A stretch of 64,000 nt of DNA from positions 3,741,923 through 3,805,922 of the forward strand of contig CM059199.1 in the NCBI GenBank assembly GCA_030323885.1, given 5' to 3'. The number at the start of each line of letters is the position of its first letter. Position 1 is the stretch's first letter. A program made the position numbers and the translations under genes. The notes beneath the pieces were generated by a model. It searched no databases and was not told the origin of the DNA. It saw nothing but the letters and a program-made list of their open reading frames with translations. Origin of the DNA: Branchipolynoe longqiensis. Taxonomy: Eukaryota; Annelida; Polychaeta; Phyllodocida; Polynoidae. This document shows, in pieces, positions 1-10,192 of the stretch.

Positions 1-925
1 TATGCTTCTCCCCCTCCTCCTCCCCCTCCTCCACCTCCTCCTTCTCAATCTCCTTCCCTTCTTCCCTTGCTTCCCTTCCTCCTCTCCTCCCCTCCTCCTC
101 TCTCTCCCCCTCCTCCCCTCCTCCTCCCCTCCTCCTCGTTTCTCTTTTTCCTCCCCTTCTTCCATTGCTTCCCTTCCTCCTCTCCTCCCCCCTCCTCCCT
201 CTCCCCTCTTCTCTCTCCCCATCCTCCTCCTCCCCCTCCTCCACCTCCTTTCTCTTTCTCCTGCCCTTCTTCCCTTGCTTCCCTTCCTCCTCTCCTCCCC
301 TCCACCTCCCTCTCCCCTCTTCTCTCTCCGCATCCTCCTCCTCCCCCTCCTCCACCTCCTTTCTCTTTCTCCTCCCCTTCTTCCCTTGCTTCCCTTCCTC
401 CTCTCCTCCCCCCTCCTCCCTCTCCCTCTTCTCTCTCCCCATCCTCCTCCTCCTCCTCCACATCCTCTTTCTCTTTCTCCTCCCCTTCTTCCCTTGCTTC
501 CCTTCCTCCTCTCCTCCCCTCCTCCTCCCTCTCCCTCATCTCTCCCCCCATCCTCCTCCCCCTCCTCCACCTCCTTTCTCTTTCTCCCCCCTTCTGCCCT
601 GGCTTCCATTCCTCCTCTCCTCCTTCCTCTCCTCCCCCTCCGTTCTCTTTCTCCTCCCCTCCTTCCCTTGCTTCCCTTCCTCCTCCCATCCTCCTCCTCC
701 CCTCTCCCTCTTCCATTTCCCCCTCCTCCTCCTCTTCCACATCCTCTTTCTCTTTCTCCTGCATTCTTCCCTGGCTTCCCTCCCTCCTCTCCTCCCCTCC
801 CCCCCCCCCTCTCCTTCTTCCTCCTCCCACTCGTCGCTTCCTCCATCTAGCCTCCATATCCTCTCTTCCGCCTCCACACCTCCTCCGCCTTCTTCACCTG
901 CTGCCCCTCCTCCCGTCCTCCTGAC
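1..925. repeat. Polypyrimidine minisatellite, unit about 110 bp
   Basis: The plus strand is almost pure C/T. A unit containing CTTTCTCTTTCTCCTCCCC and CTTCCCTTGCTTCCCTTCC recurs at spacings of about 108-111 bp (for example near 245, 356 and 464), giving about eight diverged copies. It probably lies in the Hox3 intron. Homopyrimidine runs of this kind can adopt triplex (H-DNA) structure. Open frames across it are low-complexity Ser/Pro/Leu translations and are not coding. Confidence 0.93.
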
Positions 926-1090
926 TCTCCACCTCTTCGCACTCGTCATGTACACACCATCCCACCCTCACCACACTCACACACATACCTCACAGTGTAC
1001 TCCTAACCACACTCACTGCACATACACACCTAATCAAAGAGAGCACCCTCCCTCACCCTCCCATGCACATATCGCTCCAGACATGCGCAC
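926..1090. repeat. Low-complexity CA-rich transition
   Basis: Imperfect CACACA and CTCACC words connect the pyrimidine minisatellite to the next element. No gene-like signal is visible. Confidence 0.6.
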
Positions 1091-1426
1091 TTAACATCGT
1101 AACATTTTCAAAAACAAAACAATTATCTATAATTGATTCTACATATCTAATATAGATATCGGTTCAGGTAGTAAGCCTTTGTTGCCACATAGAAGGGAAT
1201 ACCAAGCCAATTCAATAGAACCTGTTACTGCAGAAGCCGATGGAGTCAGAGTTTTGGCGTGCTTGCCAAAACTAATCTTACATGTTTGCACTTCAAATAT
1301 CTCAGAAGTTAGCCATTTAAAATAAAGGTTACTTCAGACTAAAGTAGGTAGATTATCATGATCAATTTAGTATATTTATCTCAGAAAAATGACAGAAACT
1401 CAAAACCATCGGACTATGCAACTTTA
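1091..1426 (+). mobile_element. TTAA-MITE copy, left end worn
   Basis: This copy belongs to the family with terminal repeat AGYTGCATAGTCCGATG, flanked by TTAA in well-preserved copies. The right end (CATCGGACTATGCAACTTTA) is intact at 1407-1426 and the left terminal repeat is eroded. Internal words shared with other copies include CCTGTTACTGCAGAAGCC and GTTTTGGCGTGCTTGCC. It has no coding capacity. Confidence 0.85.
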
Positions 1427-1612
1427 CTCAAACGAGACAAGTTCACCTAATTTGGACACGAGCAGTCTGGCTTCTAAAAATTATTTAGATGAAAGGGAAA
1501 AGTGTTTGTATACGTGGAAATATGCATATATAATATATACACAAATTGGACTCATCAGTCAGCGACAAACGATGAGTTGCTGTTGTTATCGCCACCGATG
1601 GATAACCAAGAC
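1427..1612. other. Intronic spacer, nothing recognised
   Basis: A-rich intronic sequence between the MITE and the 12-bp minisatellite. I see no exon, RNA or repeat here. Confidence 0.5.
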
Positions 1613-1937
1613 AGGGAATGTAGAGGGAACTGTGGAGGGGACTGTAGAGGGGAATGTAGAGCGGACTGTAGAGGAGACTAGAGGGGAATGTAGAGTGGGA
1701 TGTAGAGGGGATTGTAGAGAGAACTGTACAGTGGAGTGTAAAGTAGACTATAGAGGGGACTGTAGAGGGGATTGTAGAGAGAACTGTACAGTGGAGTGTA
1801 GAGGAGACTAGAGGGGACTGTAGAGTGGACTGTAGAGGGGATTGTAGAGAGAACTGTACAGTGGAGTGTAGAGGGGACTGTAGAGGGGACTGTAGAACAG
1901 ACTGTAAAGCAGACTGTAGATGGGACTGTAGAGGGAA
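1613..1937. repeat. 12-bp minisatellite, unit GGGGACTGTAGA (locus 1)
   Basis: About 27 units of GGGGACTGTAGA with variants such as GGGGAATGTAGA and GAGAACTGTACA. The same unit builds a longer array at 43200-44355. Because 12 is a multiple of 3, the array stays open in several frames and gives four-residue repeat translations that should not be taken as protein. Confidence 0.93.
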
Positions 1938-2018
1938 ATTTCATGATATCGGTGAATGTAAGAATGGATCCCAAACGATCGCCCATACAACAATATCATT
2001 GTGATGATGAAAAAACCT

Positions 2019-2028
2019 CCATAAATCA
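2019..2028 (-). promoter_or_regulatory. Candidate PBC-Hox bipartite site in the Hox3 intron
   Basis: The minus strand reads TGATTTATGG, a perfect match to the published PBC/Hox composite consensus TGATTWATGG. It lies about 395 bp before the homeobox exon in a 180-bp non-repetitive stretch. This is a motif match only. A 10-bp site with one degenerate base is expected by chance roughly once every few hundred kb per strand. Confidence 0.3.
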
Positions 2029-2119
2029 ACCGCCTCCCTAACTGGACCATTTAGAAACGTTTTACTGTCTGTACAGATTCTTTGTCACAGATTTCCGCTT
2101 TTTTTTTGCCAGTTCTCAC

Positions 2120-2363
2120 CAGGGATGAAAGTTCCGCGATTTTGCGGATTTCCGCGATTTATTTTATATTTACTGATTAATGTTAAGCAAAATGGCAAGG
2201 ATGTAAAAAAAAAAGTTAGTTTGTTCCATTCCCATTCTTATGACTTTAAATGTTGCTGGAACATTAAACCCTAGCAATTGCTAAGTCTATGGGAGAAAAT
2301 CCGTCGGTGTAATAATCTCAGTTTGATTTCCGCTTTTTTTCCTGGAGGCCACTTTCATCCCTG
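2120..2363. mobile_element. MITE with CAGGGATGAAAGT ends, next to the homeobox exon
   Basis: Terminal inverted repeats read CAGGGATGAAAGT on the left and ACTTTCATCCCTG on the right. A longer relative lies at 5103-5483. Both contain a worn copy of the SINE-like tail (TATGACYTTARATGTTGC). The right end lies 59 bp upstream of the splice acceptor of the Hox3 homeobox exon, so the branch point may lie very close to this end or inside it. No transposase is present. Confidence 0.82.
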
Positions 2364-2404
2364 TCTCACGTCCATCGTTGTGTAAATACTCTTGTTTCAT
2401 CGCA

Positions 2405-2422
2405 TCTTTATCTATCTTCCAG
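2405..2422 (+). other. 3' splice acceptor of the Hox3 terminal exon
   Basis: A pyrimidine-rich stretch (TCTTTATCTATCTTCCAG) ends in AG at 2421-2422. The first two exon bases complete a codon, so the intron is phase 1. The next AG, at 2431-2432, is an alternative but has a poorer tract. Confidence 0.72.
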
Positions 2423-3573
2423 ACTCTGCCAGCGGTCACGAGGGGCCTACGAAGCGCGCCCGCACTGCCTACACCTCGGCGCAGCTGGTCGAGCTGGAGA
2501 AGGAGTTCCACTTCAACCGCTACTTGTGCAGGCCGCGCCGGATTGAGATGGCGGCGCTGCTGAGCCTGACGGAGCGCCAGATCAAGATCTGGTTCCAGAA
2601 CAGACGCATGAAGTACAAGAAGGACCAGAAGCAAGGAGGAGCGGTGGGGGTCCTGATGGGCGGTGGTGAGTCGCAGTCGCAGACTCAGATTCAGCGGATG
2701 GCCCTCGGGGAGAGCCCCATCGGGGACCAGCCACAGCAGCAGTCACAGTCGCAGGTGCAGTCACAGTCGCAGTCACAACCACAGAGGGGCCTCCGACCAG
2801 GGGCGCTGCAGCAAGCGGAACTGGGACACGGGGGCGGTTCGAATGGCAGTGCCATGGACGAAGGATCGGATGCAGGGGATTTGTACGGGAGGGGGTCGGG
2901 GGAGGGCAGGGGTGGGGGCGCAGCCGCAGCCGCAGACAAGCCGGGCCCCAACCACCATATCTCCGGTGCCCAACAGCAATTGATGTCAGTGTCATCCGCC
3001 AGGGGGCAGCAACGACAACAACAGCAGCAGCAGCAGAGGCAGTTCCTCCACGGGATCCCCGGAAGGACACCGTCCCCGTCATCGCTGCTGTCCCCGGCGT
3101 CGCTGCGCCCTCATCAGGTCCTCCAGCACCCGTCGGCCCTCCACCCCACCCCGGGCCCAGCCTCGGACCCTGGAGGACGGCACCAGTCACCGCCCTTGGG
3201 TCGCAGTCCTCCGGTGGTGTTGTCCCAGAGCCACTCCCCGCAGATGTCGACGCACGGCCCGCCTCCAGCGTGTTCCCGGGGCGGGCCACCCAACGAGAGC
3301 AGAAGTCCCATGCCCTCTACTACGACACTGCCCAGGTCCCCGATGGATGGAATGTCGCCACCAGGGGGCGTTGTGCATCACGGCGGGCATGCGCAGTATG
3401 AATACCCGCAACATCCAGGTATGAGTATGCGCCAGGGAATGACGTTGCCCTTGTTGATTCGTCCGCACACTGCCTGTTCAGGCGGGGGCAGTGTTTCGCC
3501 TGGGTCTATGGTATCATCCCATATCTACTCTGCTGCAGCTTTCAATGCTGGGCCCAAGCTGACTCACCTTTGA
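2423..3573 (+). CDS. Hox3: Hox3-class homeobox transcription factor, terminal exon
   Basis: This exon encodes the homeodomain and C-terminus of an anterior Hox transcription factor that acts in the nucleus to pattern the body axis. The homeodomain is at 2449-2628 and is complete. It has an arm with R5, a first helix containing [17 protein letters not shown], and a recognition helix with I47, Q50, N51 and W48/F49. The stretches [19 protein letters not shown] and [10 protein letters not shown] identify paralogue group 3. About 314 residues follow, rich in Q, S, P and G, including a QSQ-type repeat and a QQ tract near 3007-3045. The protein ends PKLTHL before the TGA at 3571, the conserved terminus known from vertebrate Hox3. 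Reading starts at the acceptor because no initiator is expected in this exon; exon 1 with the hexapeptide is outside the window. The tail is longer than in many vertebrate Hox3 proteins. A fly-type derived Hox3 (zen/bicoid) is excluded by the canonical homeodomain. Confidence 0.96.
2449..2628 (+). other. Hox3: Homeobox, 60 codons
   Basis: Sixty codons run from T1 to Q60 with no gap. The fixed homeodomain residues L16, F20, W48, F49, N51 and R53 are all present. Residue 50 is Q, as in Hox proteins. I32 and A36 are invertebrate-type choices at positions where vertebrate group 3 proteins usually have V and N. Confidence 0.97.
2727..2790 (+). repeat. In-frame CAG/TCA repeat coding a QS-rich stretch
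   Basis: CAGTCACAGTCGCAG-type words repeat in frame inside the Hox3 exon and encode alternating Gln and Ser. The tract is likely to vary in length between alleles. It lies downstream of the homeodomain. Confidence 0.8.
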
Positions 3574-4525
3574 GGTTAAGACGGTGGGAACATCCGGGAA
3601 CCAGCGCTTTCCATCGGGGCTCCGCAGCCGCCAGCCGCAAGCCGGACCGACAGGTACCAGTGTTCAACAGTCAGACGAACCGTTAGTTACCAGTAGCTCC
3701 CAGACAGACTCACAGACACCAGCAAGACTCAGTTACCAGTGACTGCTAGCCAGAGTCACAGTTACCAGTAGCTAGCAGCCTGAGTCACAGCTACCAGCGA
3801 CCAGAGTCAGAGGTACCAGAAGCCGCTAGCTAGAATCACAGCTACTAACGACCCCTAGCCGGACTCACAGGTACCAGCAGCCACCAGCTGGAGTCATATC
3901 TACCAGCGGCCCGAGACATAGCTACCAGTGGCTGGAGTCACAGCTACCAGTGGCTGGAGTCACAGCTACCAGTGGCCGGAGTCATAGCTACCAGCCAGAG
4001 TCATTGCAACCAGCCGGAGTCACAGCTGCCAGCGGCCATCAGCCAGAGTCACAGCTACCAGCAGCCACCAGCCAGAGTCACAGCTAGCAGCAGCTAACAG
4101 CTGGACTCACAGGCACCAGTAGCCACCAGCCGGATTCACAGCTACCAGTGGGCACCAGCCGGATGCACAGCTACCAGCGGCCGGAGTCAGTTACCACCAG
4201 CCGCAGTCATGGCTACCAGCCAGAATCACAGCTACCAGCGGCCACCAGCCAGACTGACAGGGACCAGCGGCCACCAGTCGGAGTCATGGCCACCAGCCAG
4301 AGTCACGGCCACCAACCAAAGTCACAGCTACCAGCTGCTACCAGCCGGAGTCATGGCTACCAGCGGCTACCAGCGGCTACCAGCGGCTACCAGCGGGAGT
4401 CATGGATACCAGCGGCCACCAGCCGCCATCACGGCTACCACCAGCCACAGTCATGGCTAGCAGCGGCCACTAGCTGCATTCACAACTACCACCAGCCGCA
4501 GTCCAGCTACCAGCGGCTATGCATT
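3574..4525 (+). repeat. Presumed 3' UTR filled by a minisatellite (GAGTCACAGCTACCAGC)
   Basis: Directly after the stop there are about 75 bases of ordinary sequence, then an array of 22-28-bp units built from GAGTCACAGCTACCAGC and GGCCACCAGCCGGAGT, up to about 4525. It lies on the transcribed strand, so it is probably part of the Hox3 3' UTR. I found no AATAAA between the stop and 6219. Frames such as 4148-4561 are repeat translations. The UTR assignment is inference from position. Confidence 0.75.
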
Positions 4526-4663
4526 GACACCCATGAGGTGCGGCAACACTACTGGCTATAGTTAACTCAGAACCTGGTACCATTGTGCTGATTCAGCATG
4601 CATGAACATGTCTGTGGCCAACGTGCATGCAATGGCAGCTATATCTCGCACCAAATGCCTACA
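4526..4663. other. Spacer, nothing recognised
   Basis: Ordinary-composition sequence between the minisatellite and a MITE. No poly(A) signal or gene is visible. Confidence 0.5.
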
Positions 4664-4816
4664 CCAGTGCCCGTGTGCATGACGTGGTGTTAGCTTACAT
4701 TGGGTGTATTTGCGCTAACACCACTCCTTGCTTACTGAGTTTTCGCCGCTAACCTAGAAATCCCCGCCAAAACCAGTTTTGGCTCGCTAACACCACGTCA
4801 TGCATACGGGCCCAGG
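4664..4816. mobile_element. Short MITE, 153 bp, long terminal inverted repeats
   Basis: The left end includes GCCCGTGTGCATGACGTGG (4669 on) and the right end is its near-exact inverse (GTCATGCATACGGGC, ending 4811). The arms are about 24 bp and also carry GTGTTAGC/GCTAACAC. The interior is too short to code. Confidence 0.75.
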
Positions 4817-5102
4817 GAATTAACTCGCAATGACAATGCTAGTCTACTACTGCTTGTACCAAGCAATGAGTTCCTTGCCAAGTGCACATCGAGTATCATT
4901 TCCTTGTTGCCAATTACCTTTATCCAGAGGGTACCTGCACTGATACCAAATGCTTTTCTTTCCACACCTGTCAGATGAAATTTACCAGTGCAAGGCAAAG
5001 AATGCAATGGCTTATAAGTTATATAGACTTGCAGCCGAACCTCAGGGCATGTATCTGCCACAAAGCGCAATCGCTTTGGATTATGGGATGTACTCAGTCG
5101 AG

Positions 5103-5483
5103 CAGGGATGAAAGCTCGCCTCGCCCTTGCGGATTTCCATGATTGTTGATATTCACAAAATATCAATATATCATGTATATTACATATATATATTATATAT
5201 GGCAGCAATTGAGTATTCCCAACCCCATTCGTATATGTATGACCTTAGATGTCGCTAGAACATTGAAACCCAAACTAAACAAGAAAAGGTTCGGCATGGG
5301 TAATTTATGCAGTCACAACAATGACAGTTGAAACCTGACTTCCTGCATTTCCCCACGATTCCCTGACACAGTGACAGTGCTAATTCTATGGGAGGAAATC
5401 TGCATTTACGCAGAAATTTTTCACTGCCGCCAAGTTCTCTGCGGGATTTCCACGATTTTCAATTGGAGCCCACTTTCATCCCT
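5103..5483. mobile_element. MITE with CAGGGATGAAAG ends, second copy
   Basis: The ends are CAGGGATGAAAG at 5103 and CACTTTCATCCC near 5471-5482. It shares with the 2120-2363 copy the interior TATGACCTTAGATGTYGCTRGAACATTRAAACC, here near 5240-5270. It is longer than the first copy because of an AT-rich insertion around 5150-5200. Confidence 0.75.
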
Positions 5484-6176
5484 TGTCCAGGGGCATCCCC
5501 ATGATATGACAGTCTCCGTAGGAGTTTCACAAAGTCCTCCTGCTATATCTCAGATAAAAGCCCCTTTCTTCGTGAAGGGCATCTTTCCAAAATAGGGTTT
5601 ATGCATGCCTTGAAAAATAGTGTGTTTATAGTCATTGGTAGATAATTAGATCTTGCCAATATTGCAATTATATATATATATATTATTGTCGAATATTATA
5701 GGTCAACAATTGCTATACACATAACACGGTGTCCATTATTTATTAATTAGTCAATTATGTAAATGGTTTTTATGCCGATGGAATTAGTTGATCTGTGTTC
5801 ATGAGGTAAAGGTGTGAAGATTTTGTGGGTCGAGTACCCCCCCCCCCGCCCCTCCCCCAAGGTGGATAATGACTCCGTGAGTGTGAATAATGACTAGGTG
5901 CGTGGTTCATGACTACGTTACTGTATATGCTGAATATTTCGGCGGCTTTAAGAAAGCATCAATAGGTTATGATAACCCATGTTTGCATCTGGTCAACACC
6001 AAACTGATCCTTACCTCTTAGTATTCTACGTAAGTCTTTGTTCTATTTGTCCTCGTATTAGATTATGCTAATTCATGTCTAGATTATGTGTTATGTTCAC
6101 CTACGCATGTAGTATGAAGCATTGGCGTAGCGGTCATTGGATTTTAATTTAACTGTAGTCCGTGCTAGGAAGACTT
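5484..6176. other. AT-rich intergenic sequence without recognised features
   Basis: No conserved frame or repeat family member is seen. A poly-C run lies at about 5839-5851. GTGAATAATGACT-like words recur near 5865-5900. Confidence 0.5.
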
Positions 6177-6650
6177 CAACCGCAAAACACTGTATATGCC
6201 AATCCAAACATTTAATTAAAATAAAAGATTTTACATGAAGGTAATTTTAATTACTCTCACTACTTCCACATATCTTGTGATGAAATGGTTATGGAGCAAT
6301 GAATGAAAAGAATAGGAATATAACCAAAATTATCCTTTTGATAGTTTGACTCCAATGTTTAATTCAAAATTTGGATTTGCATTTATGCGGTTTTGCGCCT
6401 GAACTTAAATATATATGAAGAGTTCATGTGCAAAACCACTTAAATGCCAATCCAAAATTGTGGTTTAAATAAAAGATTTGTACCTGAAAATAATGTTAAT
6501 TCTCACTAATTCCACTTTTCATATGATCACATGCTTATGGAGCAATGAACAAAATAGAAGGAATATTAACAAATTAAATTTTTGATGGTTTGATTCCAAT
6601 GTTTATCTCCATTTTTAGATCGGTGTTTACGTGGCTTTGCGCATGAACTC

Positions 6651-6656
<6 letters not shown>
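6177..6656. mobile_element. Two head-to-tail copies of a MITE with GAGTTCATGYGCAAARCC ends
   Basis: The second copy (about 6416-6656) has inverted ends GAAGAGTTCATGTGCAAAAC and GCGCATGAACTCTTC. The first (6177-6405) lacks its outer left end but shares the interior, including TTATGGAGCAATGAA. The first AATAAA downstream of the Hox3 stop (6220-6225) lies inside it. Confidence 0.78.
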
Positions 6657-6727
<71 letters not shown>

Positions 6728-6745
6728 TATATGCATATATAATAT
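6657..6745. repeat. (TA)n microsatellite
   Basis: Long uninterrupted TA dinucleotides abut the MITE end at 6656. Confidence 0.95.
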
Positions 6746-7010
6746 AAATAGTGTCTTAGAAATCATGGTAAATTGAGCTTTAAAAGTACATGATTGGAAG
6801 TCAGATTACATTAGCGAGGATTTGACTGACGGATCCTGGTCTAGTTACGGCTCGATTGACAGCGCCGTCTGGTTGAAACTGTGACAGTAGCCCTGTCATT
6901 ACGAGCCCACTCTACTGAGTCACACAAGTGACACTGTCACCGCCCTCCATTCTGCTCTCTCACTGTGATAGTGGTGACTCAGATTCAAAGAACACCCCCT
7001 CTCCCACACC
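6746..7010. other. Non-repetitive spacer
   Basis: Unique-looking sequence with no frame or motif I can interpret. Confidence 0.45.
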
Positions 7011-7098
7011 ATCCCGCCCCGCCCCGCCCCGCCCAGCCCCGCCCTGCCCCGCCCCGCCCCGCCCCGCCCCGCCCCGCCCCGCCCCGCCCCGCCCCGCT
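7011..7098. repeat. (GCCCC)n pentanucleotide repeat
   Basis: About 17 units of CCCCG with two substitutions. The minus strand is GGGGC-rich and has clear G-quadruplex potential; single units resemble Sp1 GC boxes. Confidence 0.95.
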
Positions 7099-7281
7099 AT
7101 CCCCATCATCACCTTTTTTTTTTAAACACAGAAAAACGTGAACAGAAATAAGTGGAACATTGTTTTTTCATTCTAAGAGCCTGTTGAATAAAACTCAGGG
7201 AACACAAAAGTCTTGCCGGTCTGTTGGAGCTCTATTCATATTTTGGTGAATGTCTTATTTGCAGTCCCCTGTTAAAATGTG

Positions 7282-7286
<5 letters not shown>

Positions 7287-7334
<48 letters not shown>

Positions 7335-7335
7335 G

Positions 7336-7380
<45 letters not shown>
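7287..7380. repeat. (TA)n with a central (TATG)n block
   Basis: A TA run is interrupted by TATGTATGTATG near 7320-7340 and then resumes. Confidence 0.95.
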
Positions 7381-7383
<3 letters not shown>

Positions 7384-7620
7384 CCTGTCTCAAAAGGTGC
7401 TAACCTTTTTTGTTGTCTGCGTAATGATTGACGCAAAACAGCACAGAAACGGTTACACTGAAAACACAAGGACATTTGCTTCAAATCAACATGTATTCTA
7501 TTGGGATTATGAAACACCATAAATCAGTTTATCCTGAGCAAATGCATAAGCAGATAGTGTGTTGTTCGTTATGTTGGACAAAGTTGTCCCATATTACTTA
7601 TCACTATTTGAGACAGGCTC
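7381..7620. mobile_element. TA-flanked MITE with GAACCTGTCTCAAA ends
   Basis: GAACCTGTCTCAAAAG at 7381 is inverted as CTATTTGAGACAGGCTC at about 7605-7620, and both ends abut TA runs. The interior includes CCATAAATCA (7517-7526), a second PBC-Hox consensus match, here carried by a transposon. Confidence 0.68.
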
Positions 7621-7682
7621 ATTATATATATATACATATATATATATATGAATGAATCAAATAAATGCATCTATATATGTTG

Positions 7683-7964
7683 GCTTCGGAGCTTTATCTT
7701 TCAAGTTTGAAGTAAGTTTGAGCTATTTGAAGTGTAAACATGTCAAATTAGTTTTGGCAAGTGTAAACATGTCAAATTAGTTTTGGCAAGTGTATATTTC
7801 TGCAGTCACAGGTTCTATTGAATTGACTCGGCATTTCCGTCTATGTAGGAACAATCTGTTAATAAATGCATCAGTATCTAAGTTAGATAATATGTAGAAT
7901 CCAATTTATATAATTGTTTTGGTTTTGAAAATGTAATGCTTCATCGTGGACTATGCAGCTTTAA
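7683..7964 (-). mobile_element. TTAA-MITE copy, minus orientation
   Basis: It ends GGACTATGCAGCTTTAA at 7948-7964. A 30-bp internal segment (ACATGTCAAATTAG and TTTTGGCAAGTG) is duplicated in tandem around 7738-7790. The flank after 7964 matches the flank after the copy at 28410-28765, so the two loci share more than the MITE. Confidence 0.8.
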
Positions 7965-8003
7965 CCATAAACAGGTAGTACGGTAACTGTACGGCTTCCG
8001 TAA

Positions 8004-8240
8004 TACCCCCATCACACCAAACTAGTTCTCACTACGTTCTTCAAAATGTTGCTGAACGGACTCAAACGGTGTGCGAATGGAATGGACGTAGTGGCAACAT
8101 TTTCCGGTCTTTTTATGAATGGAATGGATGGGCTAGAACGGAATGGTGCTCCAGAATTGCAGTGACGTTCTACCCCGACCACAGCCTGTTTTTGAACGTC
8201 GTTGAACGTTTTGAGAACTAGTTTGGTGTGATGGGGGGTG
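8004..8240. mobile_element. PIF/Harbinger-like MITE, CCCCCATCACACC ends, TAA duplication
   Basis: The arms are ACCCCCATCACACCAAACTA and its inverse TAGTTTGGTGTGATGGGGGG. TAA flanks both sides (8001-8003 and 8241-8243). The paralogous flank at about 28795-28830 lacks the element and so serves as an empty site. The interior uses repeated AACG/CGTT words. Confidence 0.83.
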
Positions 8241-8685
8241 TAAAGGGTGATCTTCCAGCCGAGCAACCAATATTACATTAAATTGAAGTTCATACTTATA
8301 TTATTGATACCATGAGATCCTATTTAGCATTCAATGTATCAAAATGGTATATGACAAGATGTATGAAGATATTGAGATGATATTCATTCACATGTTTAAT
8401 GTGAATTGTGTCTGATATTACTATTATTAGACTTATTTCTGTGAAGCTTGTCACAAGTGTAAAACATTGTCTAATTACTACCCTTGTCATATATAACATT
8501 GCCTGTGGTGGAGTATTTGGCACGGTATGGCTAAGTGTGTGTTTAAGACGTATGCAGTCTGAATAATGCATCATGTCTTACAGAATGGGAATGAGTGTAC
8601 GAAGTGCCCGGAATATTAACCAGGCGTTAATTGGTGGTAAGCACTCCTCATTAGCATACAGTCAGTGCGTATTATCACATGAGTA
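8241..8685. other. AT-rich spacer; first part matches 28820-28880
   Basis: GGTGATCTTCCAGCCGAGC and the following bases match the segment after 28810. The remainder is unique and shows no gene. Confidence 0.55.
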
Positions 8686-8689
8686 TTGT

Positions 8690-9520
8690 GTATACACACA
8701 TATACACTGCAGTGTGTACAGTATGGGCACATATATGTCATGTATATACCTATAAGTATATGTGAAGTATGTATATATACATACACATGTACTCTCCACG
8801 TGTATATAACGTGGTCATACATATGTGTGATGTATATATATATGATGCCTGAGTAATGTGTATACATATATATGCACTGCATATATGTGTGTACAGTCTG
8901 GGCACATATATGTCACATATACACATATAAGTATATGTGTATATGTATATATTATATAAGTATATCTGAAGTATGTATATATATATAGTATATGTACATA
9001 TATTTGTATGCACTCTACATGCGAATATAATTGGGTCATACATATATTATGTGTATACATATGTACATGTATACATATATGACGCCTTAACACATGATAC
9101 ATGAGTAATGTTTATACAGATGTATACACTGCATACATGTGTACAGTATATGTATATGTATACGTACATGGACATATATACACTGCATAAATGTATGCCA
9201 TACGGGCATATGTAGTAATGTGTGTATATATATATATGAAGTATGTGAAGTGTATATGTATATGTAAGCACATGAATATACACAATGTACATGTGAATAT
9301 AATATCGTCATACACATATGTGATGTGGATATATATGCTCATACATAGATATGATGTATGTAGAATATATATGATGTATAGGCCTGTATGTGAAGAATAT
9401 ACATGTATACATGTACATATGTATACACATAATATATATATACACTTGTCATATGTATGTATGTATGTATATATATAATATGAGTCATGTATATGTATAT
9501 GAATATGTGATGTATATCAT
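8690..9520. repeat. Alternating purine-pyrimidine repeat with a 170-250-bp higher-order unit
   Basis: Dense TATATG/TGTACA words form a larger unit containing CACTGCA, GTACAGTMTGGGCACATA and GATGCCTGAGTAATG, seen near 8705, 8875 and 9128. It has Z-DNA and cruciform potential. All frames here are Tyr/Ile/His repeat translations. Confidence 0.85.
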
Positions 9521-9534
9521 AGCAGCCACAGGTT

Positions 9535-9645
9535 TCACTTTTGCCTCCTTGCTTTGACTCTGCCGAGGATCGAACCCACGACCTGCCACATTGGACTACA
9601 ACGCTCAACTTGTTCTGCCACCGTGTCCGGAATAGTGATATTCTT
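9535..9645 (-). mobile_element. tRNA-derived SINE head, family distinct from the common SINE
   Basis: The minus strand shows a B-box-like GTGGGTTCGATCC and an A-box region TGGCAGAACAAGTTGAG with tRNA-like spacing. There is no pairing acceptor stem or CCA, so it is not a working tRNA. Confidence 0.55.
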
Positions 9646-9719
9646 ACCAATTCTTGTTTACACAGGACAGTGGTTTGCAAATGGCCGGGGATTGCGGTAA
9701 AAAGATATATTTTTATACG

Positions 9720-9910
9720 GATATATATATATATTTAATATATGCGCATTTTCTATATTGATTATGGGTCAGCCTTGACCGATTTCATTCAGAAATGTTG
9801 GCTTTTTAGATAGACAGGCGATGCATTTATGCAAAGAATTTAAATTAGTCATCATGTAGTAACGGTGGTCTATCCTCAGGAAAAATGGAAATAGCTAAGA
9901 ATTTCAAATA

Positions 9911-9940
<30 letters not shown>
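9720..9940. repeat. AT-rich sequence with TA runs
   Basis: Short TA tracts around unique AT-rich DNA; no gene is seen. Confidence 0.6.
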
Positions 9941-9949
<9 letters not shown>

Positions 9950-10153
9950 CTACACTTTTCACATTCTCAGGCATTTGCAAGTTACATTGCAATGTATATA
10001 TAAATACCTTGTGTATGTATATATATATATATATATATACACATGTATGCGCATCCACATATGTGTACCCAAATATATATATATTTATATATATAAATAT
10101 ATATATATAAATATATATATTTGTGTACACATATGTGGATGCGCATACATGTG

Positions 10154-10192
<39 letters not shown>

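Noticed and set aside
2..1094. Overlapping 270-309-codon frames in the first kilobase
   Set aside because: Ser/Pro/Leu or Glu/Gly/Arg translations of a polypyrimidine minisatellite on both strands and in several frames at once.
2582..3289. 235-codon frame antisense to the Hox3 exon
   Set aside because: Shadow of the GC-rich Hox3 coding strand; it has no domain and crosses the homeobox antisense.
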